NCBI GenBank assembly: GCA_024256245.1
Contig: JAKLZD010000052.1
Span: 1 to 5,141, forward strand
Reading direction: 5' to 3'
Source of the DNA: Candidatus Methylarchaceae archaeon HK01M
GTDB taxonomy: Archaea > Thermoproteota > Nitrososphaeria > Nitrososphaerales > JACAEJ01
DNA: 5,141 nucleotides
The notes below the pieces were generated by a model. It worked only from the letters and a program-made list of their open reading frames with translations, had not been told where the DNA came from and did not search any database. Below, one piece after another: positions 1 to 4,695 of this stretch. Both the position numbers and the translations under genes were made by a program. The stretch's first letter is position 1; each line of letters starts with the position of its first letter.

Positions 1-84
1 GCTGAACAGAAGATGAAAGAAGATTTCCCCAAGATACCTACATTAGCAGGAAAATCGGATCAATCGACGCTTGATCAATCGTAA
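1..84 (+). CDS. 3' end of an unidentified protein (partial)
   Basis: Frame 1 is open from the window edge to a TAA at 82-84 and gives 27 residues, hydrophilic and rich in K, D, S and Q. The last codons contain a 9-bp direct repeat (58-66 and 73-81, offset 15 bp), so the protein ends with two DQS units. No domain can be recognised from so short a tail. It lies 96 bp upstream of the flippase-like gene on the same strand. Proteins of that family often neighbour glycosyltransferase genes, but nothing here shows that this is one. Its codon phase and clean stop make a real coding tail more likely than chance. Confidence 0.5.
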   Translation, partial: AEQKMKEDFPKIPTLAGKSDQSTLDQS

Positions 85-140
85 TCTTGTTTATGAAAAT
101 TTTGACAGAAGCTTTAGATAGAATCCAATTCCCCAAATCT

Positions 141-162
141 TATATTTATATTCATATAAAAG
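141..162 (+). promoter_or_regulatory. Candidate archaeal TATA region for the flippase-like gene
   Basis: Two TATA-like elements overlap here: TATATTTATATT at 141-152 and CATATAAAAG at 153-162. The second is centred about 24 bp before the TTG at 181. An archaeal start site some 25 bp downstream of the TATA centre would therefore give a leaderless or near-leaderless transcript; the first element would give a leader of about 8 nt. This fits the lack of a convincing Shine-Dalgarno before the TTG. It is inferred from position and composition only. Confidence 0.4.
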
Positions 163-180
163 CTTAGGGCGGAAGTAGTT

Positions 181-1191
181 TTGAAGTTAAAGGTCATCTT
201 ATCCATGCTTTTGGGATTCATCCTTCTGATTTTTATAGTATTGCAAGTCGATCTTGGGAAACTTTACGATGCTATTATAGCCTCATCCCCTATCTGGCTC
301 GTATATTATCTTCTATTAATGGTGCCATTCTTCTTGATCAGGGCATGGCGTTGGCGGATACTTCTAACTCCCATAAAGAAATCTGTAAAGCTCTCTAGTA
401 CTTTTTGGATAACCATGGTAGGCTTTATGGTCAATGCACTCATCCCTTTGCGGCTAGGTGGCGAATTTGTAAGAGCCTTTGCAATGGATGGGAAGGAGAA
501 GACGGGCTTCTTTGGGACCTTGTCATCTGTCGCCGTCGAGAGAGTTTTAGACCTTTTTGGGATAACACTACTAGGTTTGATAGGAATCTTCTTAATTCCT
601 AAAGAAATAAACATGCCAAATTGGTTTATGGATTCCCTTAAAATCGTCGGCATATTTGTAGTAATAGCTTTGATGGGTTTGCTACTCGGGACTAAGTATG
701 ATAGGCGTTTGCTTGGTTTAATTAAAAGGGTCATCTTAGCAATACCAAAGTTACCATATAAATGGCAAGAAAAAATCATCAATTTTTCAAAGTCTATAAT
801 AGATGGGGCAAAGGGCCTAAGCCATAACTTCTCAGCACTATTCTTCACCTTGATCTCGACTCTAGTTATATGGGGCATGGCTTCTTTGTCGTCCTTCTTG
901 ATATTCAAAGCCTTTAACTATGACGTTCCTATAACCATAATCCTACTTGGAAGTATGCTGGTACAGTTATCATTCATCCTCCCTGCCCCGCCAGGCTATA
1001 TAGGCACTTATGAGGCATTTTGGATGGCCATCTTCATCGGACTAGGTCTATCTAATATTAACTTGATATTTACAACAGCGATCGTCAGCCACTTGTTAAG
1101 CAATACCTTCATTATTACAACAGGGTCGATAGGAGTAGCATCGATGGGGCTATCATTTGAGAAAGTCATGAAGATGAAGTCTATATCTTAG
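181..1191 (+). CDS. Flippase-like / lysylphosphatidylglycerol synthase TM-family membrane protein (UPF0104)
   Basis: This is a 336-residue integral membrane protein of the COG0392 / PF03706 (LPG_synthase_TM) family. Hydrophobic segments are visible at about residues 4-22, 36-54, 74-90, 121-139, 152-170, 218-245, 251-270 and 280-322. Family hallmarks are the RLGGEFVRAF segment after the third helix (91-100), the VERVLD motif (119-124) and the PAPPGYIGTYEA loop (268-279), which corresponds to the Gly/Pro-rich 'PGG-G--E' motif of relatives. In archaea such domains occur alone or fused to glycosyltransferases, as in AglD, and are thought to act on lipid-linked glycans or polar lipids at the membrane; the actual substrate is unknown. 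No soluble catalytic domain is attached, so lysyl transfer is unlikely. I accept the TTG at 181 because the residues after it lead straight into the first helix and a TATA box sits at the right distance. ATG at 205 (residue 9) is the alternative but would cut into that helix. Confidence 0.85.
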   Translation: MKLKVILSMLLGFILLIFIVLQVDLGKLYDAIIASSPIWLVYYLLLMVPFFLIRAWRWRILLTPIKKSVKLSSTFWITMVGFMVNALIPLRLGGEFVRAFAMDGKEKTGFFGTLSSVAVERVLDLFGITLLGLIGIFLIPKEINMPNWFMDSLKIVGIFVVIALMGLLLGTKYDRRLLGLIKRVILAIPKLPYKWQEKIINFSKSIIDGAKGLSHNFSALFFTLISTLVIWGMASLSSFLIFKAFNYDVPITIILLGSMLVQLSFILPAPPGYIGTYEAFWMAIFIGLGLSNINLIFTTAIVSHLLSNTFIITTGSIGVASMGLSFEKVMKMKSIS

Positions 1192-1222
1192 TGCTGACAG
1201 TACTCCCTTAAAGAATGAGCCC

Positions 1223-1239
1223 TAGATTCTATAAATCTA
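1223..1239. repeat. Small hairpin between convergent genes
   Basis: TAGATT (1223-1228) and AATCTA (1234-1239) form a perfect 6-bp stem around a 5-nt loop in the 52-bp gap between the stop at 1191 and the stop at 1244. An 8-bp palindrome CTTTAAAG follows at 1242-1249. It may help end transcription from either side, but there is no long T-tract next to it, and short AT-rich stems arise by chance. Confidence 0.25.
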
Positions 1240-1243
1240 AGCT

Positions 1244-2218
1244 TTAAAGAGGAATAGCATCGTAACCTCGCTCTCTTAGATGTGATGCAAGCTCTGAGGA
1301 AAAACCATGAACGGTATATACTTTTTCTGGCTCACAATCTTTGATAAAATTGACCAGTTCGTCGAAATCACAGTGATCGCTAAGAGGGAAAGCATAATCG
1401 TAGGACATAGCATATTTATAGCTAGTCAAAACACTCCAGCCACTGAATGCTACAGTAACTGCATTGAACCTTTTCTTCAACAATCTAACAAAATCTTTCC
1501 TTCGACTGGTCATAGGGGCGATCAGAATCCATGGTTTCTTCCTTAACAAACCCTTATCAATTGCTTCTCGATAAGACACGAACTTTCGAAGGTCTACCCC
1601 CATTTTAATGTAAGCATCATTCATCTTTTGTACCGTTTCGTGTACATAAATAGGATCCCAGCTTGAGAAAAGATAAGATAGAACTTGCCCTTTACCTAAG
1701 GGGTAGCCCATCAATACAACTGGTATACCTTGAGAGAAAAGATCAGAGATCAGCCTATTGACTTCATTTAAAATCTTGGTTAACGGAGGGAAATAGAAGT
1801 AGTCCTTACCGTAAGTGGATTCGATGATCAATGTCTTACATTTAACACTCTGACATCTGCTTAGGAAGGCCCTGGGCCTCGTAATGAAATCTCCTGTATA
1901 GAAGATATCTTCATTTATTAATAGCCCACGTGAACCTAGAATGTGCCCCGAATCTATAAGTTGAAAACCATCCAATTCTTGTTCAGTCTCCCCTAGATCA
2001 AAACTCCTCTCCTTTGCAAGGAAGGCAGTCTCTTTTGATGCTAGAACTTTCGTCCCTCTCTTTGGGGTATGCATATGATCTATATGTGCATGAGATATAA
2101 AAACCACGTCTCCATCTGATGCTTTATGTGGATCTAAAACTATCTTCATCTCGTTATATTCGATCGATATGCCGTTCTTACTCGTTATAGAAAATCTCTT
2201 GTTCAAGCTATTGCCCAA
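1244..2218 (-). CDS. MBL-fold beta-CASP nuclease-like protein (mRNA 3'-end processing factor / exonuclease family)
   Basis: This 324-residue protein belongs to the metallo-beta-lactamase superfamily, COG1236-like, annotated in archaea as predicted exonuclease or mRNA 3'-end processing factor. The zinc-site motifs are all present: HAHIDH at 43-48 (H43, H45, D47, H48), H92 in SGHILGS, D110 in YTGD and H282 in PLSDHCDFDELV. The beta-CASP pattern is also visible: acidic motif A at E133 (IESTYGK), H282 as motif B and H304 (VYTVHGF) as motif C. An intact metal site and beta-CASP cap predict a hydrolase acting on RNA or DNA rather than small beta-lactams. The length suits the short KH-less family and is well below KH-containing archaeal CPSF (over 600 residues). 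The start is TTG at 2216-2218; no ATG lies ahead of the first beta-strands and no clear Shine-Dalgarno is seen. It is divergent from the GTPase gene. Substrate (RNA processing or DNA repair) cannot be told from this window, which contains no DNA ligase neighbour. Confidence 0.85.
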   Translation of the reverse strand: MGNSLNKRFSITSKNGISIEYNEMKIVLDPHKASDGDVVFISHAHIDHMHTPKRGTKVLASKETAFLAKERSFDLGETEQELDGFQLIDSGHILGSRGLLINEDIFYTGDFITRPRAFLSRCQSVKCKTLIIESTYGKDYFYFPPLTKILNEVNRLISDLFSQGIPVVLMGYPLGKGQVLSYLFSSWDPIYVHETVQKMNDAYIKMGVDLRKFVSYREAIDKGLLRKKPWILIAPMTSRRKDFVRLLKKRFNAVTVAFSGWSVLTSYKYAMSYDYAFPLSDHCDFDELVNFIKDCEPEKVYTVHGFSSELASHLRERGYDAIPL

Positions 2219-2236
2219 TTCAGTATAAGGAGGTAT

Positions 2237-2246
2237 GTTTTTAAGC
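2237..2246. promoter_or_regulatory. Possible shared TATA element of the divergent MBL and GTPase genes
   Basis: GTTTTTAAGC reads as a TATA-like box on both strands (CTTAAAAAC on the minus strand), centred near 2241. To the left it lies about 24 bp from the TTG at 2218, giving a leaderless transcript. To the right it predicts a start near 2267, about 11 nt before the ATG at 2279. A purine-rich AAGGAGG (2227-2233) precedes it on the + strand and could act as a BRE; it is not the ribosome site of the GTPase, since it lies over 45 nt from the ATG. Functional use is inferred from spacing. Confidence 0.35.
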
Positions 2247-2278
2247 TATCTCTGATAAAGAGTTAACGGTTTTTAGAT

Positions 2279-3505
2279 ATGCCTATAAAGATAGGCTTGA
2301 TCGGTAAGACTAACACTGGCAAGACAACTTTCTTTAACTCGGCTACGCTTAGATCTGCTGAGGTATCCACATATCCCTTCACTACTAAAGCGCCTAATTT
2401 AGGTACCGGTAATGCTGTAACTTTGTGCGTTCATAGGGAGTTCCAAGTCGATGACAACCCAAAGAACTCTCTTTGCATAGAAGGCTGGCGCTTTATACCT
2501 ATCGAGCTGATAGACCTACCAGGATTGATAAAGGGGGCTTGGGCAGGAAAAGGTCTGGGTAACCAGTTCTTATCTGTAGCCGCTCAATCAGATGCTCTAT
2601 TACATATAGTCGATGCCTCTGGCGGTATAGATGCTGGGGGGAGGATTACTGAGCCAGGAATAGGGGATCCACTTGCAGATATAGGTGATATAGAAGAAGA
2701 GCTTGTGATGTGGTATCTTAAACTTATCGAAGGTAATAGGAGTAGAATCTCAAAGTTGGCGAAGTCTGGAATCGAACTACCTTCAGCCATGGTCGAAGTG
2801 CTGAGGGGGATAGGAATAAAAGAGAGCCATGTGAAGACGGCTTTATCCGAGACGAAGCTTGAGGTTAGAGATTTTGATAACTGGTCTGAAGAAGCTACTA
2901 AGGATTTCGCATGGATGCTGAGGGATATCTCCAAACCGACGTTGATACTTGCGAATAAGATGGACCTCCCCACCTCTGCTGAGAATTTTAAGCGCATCCA
3001 AGATGAATATTCAGATATGATTGTAGTGCCTGCTAGCGCTGAGGCTGAATTGACGCTGAGAAGGGCTGAACAGAAAGGTTTCATCAAGTATGTTCCAGGG
3101 GAAGAGAGGTTCGAGATTCTTAATCACTCAGCACTTACCGATAGACAGAAGTGGGCTCTGAGATATATTCGGAAGGCAGTATTAGGTGAGTACATGAGGA
3201 CTGGTGTGCAGTTTGCTATGAACGTTGCAGTATTCAAATTACTCAGAATGAATAGCGTTTACCCTGTATACGATTCCAAAAAGCTATCCGACAAAAAGGG
3301 TAACGTGCTTCCTGATGTATACTTACTGCCCTCTGGATCGACTGTATTCGATCTTGCAAAAGAGGTTCATTCAGACCTCGCAAGAGGTCTACTCTACGCC
3401 ATAGATGCTAGAAGCGGGCTTAGGTTACCATCAGATTACGTCATCAAGGATAGGGACGTCCTCTCTATAGTATCAACTTCTAGGAAAAAGGGTCCAAAAG
3501 GTTGA
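2279..3505 (+). CDS. ychF: Archaeal YchF/OLA1-like Obg-family GTPase with TGS domain
   Basis: This 408-residue P-loop GTPase starts with ATG. The N-terminal G domain shows G1 GKTNTGKT (9-16), the YPFTT segment (32-36) acting as G2, G3 DLPG (79-82), G4 NKMD (226-229) and G5 SAE (253-255). The run YPFTTKAPNLG, the Cys-containing stretch around 57-72 (NPKNSLCIEGWRF) and GAWAGKGLGNQFL (86-98) are typical of archaeal YchF. The C-terminal TGS domain covers about 320-400, ending with a short basic tail. Bacterial and eukaryotic YchF/OLA1 carry NxxE at G4 and prefer ATP; NKMD here predicts guanine specificity. YchF proteins associate with ribosomes and tune translation and stress responses, but the archaeal role is poorly defined. 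P-loop residues T11 and T13 stand where relatives usually have P and V (GKPNVGKS), a mild departure that keeps the GK[ST] core. It appears monocistronic: the MBL gene diverges upstream and the YtfJ gene converges downstream. Confidence 0.92.
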   Translation: MPIKIGLIGKTNTGKTTFFNSATLRSAEVSTYPFTTKAPNLGTGNAVTLCVHREFQVDDNPKNSLCIEGWRFIPIELIDLPGLIKGAWAGKGLGNQFLSVAAQSDALLHIVDASGGIDAGGRITEPGIGDPLADIGDIEEELVMWYLKLIEGNRSRISKLAKSGIELPSAMVEVLRGIGIKESHVKTALSETKLEVRDFDNWSEEATKDFAWMLRDISKPTLILANKMDLPTSAENFKRIQDEYSDMIVVPASAEAELTLRRAEQKGFIKYVPGEERFEILNHSALTDRQKWALRYIRKAVLGEYMRTGVQFAMNVAVFKLLRMNSVYPVYDSKKLSDKKGNVLPDVYLLPSGSTVFDLAKEVHSDLARGLLYAIDARSGLRLPSDYVIKDRDVLSIVSTSRKKGPKG

Positions 3506-3507
3506 AC

Positions 3508-3512
3508 TTTTT
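3508..3512 (+). terminator. Candidate T-tract terminator after the GTPase gene
   Basis: Five T residues begin two bases after the TGA at 3503-3505, followed by CCC. Archaeal RNA polymerase commonly stops at such short T-tracts in the non-template strand without a hairpin. The placement right behind a gene with a convergent neighbour makes this plausible, but five T residues is a weak signal. Confidence 0.3.
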
Positions 3513-3536
3513 CCCAGATTATCGGCATCCGTCAGC

Positions 3537-3647
3537 TTACTGCGCTTGTCTCTGTTCGTAGTATCTTTCTCTCAGCCTTTTACGCTTAGTTGGAAGCTTA
3601 CTTACAACATGCTTCTTGATTTTCTTGTTTTTTACCGAACTTCTCCA
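3537..3647 (-). other. Alternative-frame basic extension at the 3' end of the YtfJ gene (possible frameshift)
   Basis: On the minus strand a frame shifted +1 relative to the YtfJ gene is open from 3647 to a TAA at 3537-3539 and has no ATG, GTG or TTG of its own. A shift in the six-A tract (T6 on the + strand at 3628-3633) would replace the last 10 residues of YtfJ with 30 others, giving 147 residues in all. The extension is strongly basic (12 Lys/Arg in 30) and includes KLPTKRKRLRERYYEQ, which looks like a real protein tail. It could mean a natural indel, a sequencing or assembly indel, programmed slippage, or chance. I cannot tell these apart here. Confidence 0.35.
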
Positions 3648-3981
3648 TCATCGCAGTACAAGATTCACCAAGTAATTTAGCTAAAGGGCTTGGTTTAGCT
3701 AGAGGTAGTACACTGACACCTTCTGGTCCTGACACTCCTTTAAAGATGGCCACCATGGCTACAGGGTCGACGCTTGCGCCTCCACCGCCTCCTCCACCCT
3801 TCCCTCCTTCGCCCTTTCCGCCCGTGCCTTCACCTGTACCAGCACCGAAGCCCATGCCCACCTTAGTAACTGGGATGAGTATTTTATCCTCTATCTCCAT
3901 GGGATCGCCTATAACATTCTTGATGGACAATACCTTCAAAAGCTCTTCAGCAGTCGTCCTAATCTGGTCTTCAGCACTCAA
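3598..3981 (-). CDS. GerW/YtfJ-family protein, archaeal homologue
   Basis: I place the start at a TTG (3979-3981) giving 127 residues. The open frame runs back to an ATG at 4173, but those 64 extra residues are Ile-rich, unlike the family, and cross an inverted repeat; the TTG has an AGGTGA ribosome site 7 nt upstream. Layout: helix with EELLKVL (12-18), then NVIGDPMEIEDKILIPVTKVGMGFG (22-46), a Gly-rich run with seven consecutive Gly (about 46-69), ASVDPVAMVAI (69-79) and a C-terminal helix LAKLLGESCTAMMEKF (100-115). The order VIGDP, IPVTKVGMGFG, Gly-rich linker, DPVA matches the COG3874 / GerW (YtfJ) family. In Bacillus, GerW/YtfJ is linked to spore germination; archaea do not sporulate, so the role here is unknown. 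Cys residues at 108, 125 and 126 (CCK end) are notable. The C-terminus may be altered by a frameshift (see 3537-3647). The gene converges on the GTPase. Confidence 0.75.
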   Translation of the reverse strand: MSAEDQIRTTAEELLKVLSIKNVIGDPMEIEDKILIPVTKVGMGFGAGTGEGTGGKGEGGKGGGGGGGASVDPVAMVAIFKGVSGPEGVSVLPLAKPSPLAKLLGESCTAMMEKFGKKQENQEACCK

Positions 3982-3988
3982 TATATCT

Positions 3989-3994
3989 TCACCT
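3989..3994 (-). promoter_or_regulatory. Shine-Dalgarno of the YtfJ-family gene
   Basis: The minus strand reads AGGTGA, then a 7-nt spacer, then TTG at 3981. This is a textbook match to the archaeal 16S tail complement (AGGAGGTGA). It decides the start in favour of the internal TTG over the ATG at 4173, and it implies a transcript with a leader, unlike the neighbouring genes. Confidence 0.65.
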
Positions 3995-4037
3995 AATATG
4001 ATATAATTTGATTTATTAATATTCTTTATTAGCCCAT

Positions 4038-4060
4038 GATAAATATCAAGGATATTTATC
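4038..4060. repeat. Perfect inverted repeat upstream of the YtfJ gene (candidate operator/TATA)
   Basis: GATAAATATC (4038-4047), spacer AAG, GATATTTATC (4051-4060): 10-bp arms without mismatch. It lies 57 bp upstream of the TTG at 3981. On the minus strand it contains ATAAATA, a good archaeal TATA core, which would put the transcript start near 4029 and give a leader of about 48 nt. A two-fold symmetric site overlapping a TATA box is the usual design for a repressor operator. A transcript hairpin is the other reading, though its stem would be very AT-rich. Confidence 0.5.
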
Positions 4061-4238
4061 CATATGCCCCAACACAATACTGAACTCTTAATTTCTTGAA
4101 TATCTAGTATTATAATGCGAGACAATAAAGCGAAAATTATGGAATTTCTTATGCTAATAGTTATACGTTTCACTTCAAGATCACGCTCAGATCCACCGCA
4201 ACCTCGATATAGATCGACTTTGCTAAATCTTTTGGATA
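4061..4238. other. Gene-poor AT-rich interval
   Basis: Between the inverted repeat and the broken small gene I see no supported gene. The + strand has a 44-codon frame (ATG 4115 to TGA 4249) with no ribosome site and no recognisable content. The minus strand carries only the unlikely upstream read-through of the YtfJ frame. A TATA-like CGATATAG at 4204-4211 could serve the small gene starting at 4239. Confidence 0.4.
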
Positions 4239-4453
4239 ATGATATATGAATTATATATTCATACTACGCCTCTTCCAGAATCATTTGCTAGATGTTATGG
4301 ATGCAATCTTTGGAATAAACAATCTTTCACAAACTCGAAATTAGATATCGAATTAGTAGATGATATAGCTTATGTGACAGCTTAGAGAGATTTAGAGCTC
4401 ATTTTCCTGATTATAAAGGATACCAGAATATATTTTGTGGAGTTGAATTTTAA
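4239..4453 (+). pseudogene. Small Cys-containing protein gene split by one frameshift
   Basis: An ATG at 4239 opens a 48-codon frame ending in TAG at 4383-4385. The peptide has a CYGC motif (C19, C22) in a context ending NLW, then DIELVDDIAYVTA. A second frame takes over at 4382 and reads LERFRAHFPDYKGYQNIFCG to a TAA at 4451-4453. One missing base (or two extra) near 4374-4386 joins the halves into about 71 residues, a coherent small protein with three Cys. I do not recognise the family. The CxxC could bind metal, but there is no second CxxC pair. A TATA-like element near 4208 lies about 26 bp before 4234, which would give a short leader. Natural decay is likely, given the broken Trm5 piece beside it; an assembly indel or recoding remain possible. 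Confidence 0.5.
4245..4263. repeat. Short AT-rich inverted repeat in the start of the broken small gene
   Basis: TATGAAT (4245-4251), spacer TATAT, ATTCATA (4257-4263): 7-bp perfect arms. It lies inside the first codons of the small broken gene, so it may be chance in AT-rich DNA or a regulatory palindrome. I give it little weight. Confidence 0.2.
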
Positions 4454-4611
4454 GAAAAGATCGGTGATATAATTTTCCTAAGTTCTAGTAAAGGTTCGAG
4501 TATCTTTATAATGGCTATATCCCCAATTATATCAAAGCTACTGTATAGTTGTCGAATTTCATCAATCGTTAGAACTTTCTCCAATGCTCTCTTTAACATT
4601 TTGGGCATCAT
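4450..4611 (-). pseudogene. Truncated Trm5-like tRNA (guanine37-N1)-methyltransferase N-terminal fragment
   Basis: From an ATG at 4609-4611 (a second ATG follows) the minus strand encodes 53 residues to a TAA at 4450-4452. The run LKRALEKVLTIDEI followed by SSFDIIGDIAIIKI and LRKII matches the segment at the D1 domain of archaeal Trm5, whose members read like 'S-D(I/V)(I/V)GD-(A/V)I(I/L)-I---...RKEIGE'. Trm5 makes m1G37 in tRNA, which prevents +1 frameshifting. Full-length enzymes have over 250 residues and carry an SAM-binding Rossmann methyltransferase domain after D1. All of that is absent here, and the next bases on the minus strand give no Trm5 continuation. The protein cannot methylate tRNA. 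The frame is open upstream to 4746 but those residues do not resemble Trm5 and overlap the bPH_2 start. A duplication or rearrangement remnant is most likely; a functional copy should exist elsewhere in the genome. Confidence 0.6.
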
Positions 4612-4616
4612 TACAG

Positions 4617-4622
4617 CACCAC
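4617..4622 (-). promoter_or_regulatory. Shine-Dalgarno-like site of the Trm5 fragment
   Basis: The minus strand reads GTGGTG five bases before the ATG at 4611. The GGTG core can pair with the 16S tail, so this supports 4611 as the original start over the upstream ATG at 4746. The site alone does not show that the fragment is still translated. Confidence 0.35.
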
Positions 4623-4638
4623 AGATCGATCTTTTATG

Positions 4639-4654
4639 GTTCTTATGAAAGAAC
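4639..4654. repeat. Short inverted repeat between the Trm5 fragment and the bPH_2 gene
   Basis: GTTCTT (4639-4644), spacer ATGA, AAGAAC (4649-4654). It lies in the divergent gap between the Trm5 fragment start (4611) and the bPH_2 start (4696), where an operator could act. Six-base arms are weak evidence. Confidence 0.25.
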
Positions 4655-4695
4655 TTATTAACCCTTGTCGATAATACAATTAAAAGATTATAGAC

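Noticed and set aside
306..908. Long minus-strand open frame (200 codons) opposite the flippase-like gene
   Set aside because: It lies wholly inside the + strand membrane protein gene, which has clear family motifs. The translation has no recognisable domain and looks like an antisense shadow.
2227..2237. AAGGAGG followed by ATG, resembling a strong ribosome site on the + strand
   Set aside because: The frame from that ATG has only six codons, and the site is too far from the GTPase ATG at 2279 to serve it.
2584..3087. Minus-strand open frame (167 codons) opposite the GTPase
   Set aside because: It is antisense to the G domain of YchF. The Ser-rich composition is what the complementary codons would produce.
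3746..4006. + strand Pro-rich open frame (86 codons)
   Set aside because: The Pro run is the complement of the Gly-rich linker of the YtfJ gene, so it is an artefact of GGN codons read backwards.
3982..4173. ATG at 4173 as start of the YtfJ gene, giving 191 residues
   Set aside because: The extra 64 residues do not resemble the family, they cover the inverted repeat, and the TTG at 3981 has a strong AGGTGA ribosome site.
4115..4249. 44-codon + strand frame
   Set aside because: No ribosome site, no recognisable motif, and it overlaps the start of the better supported small gene at 4239.
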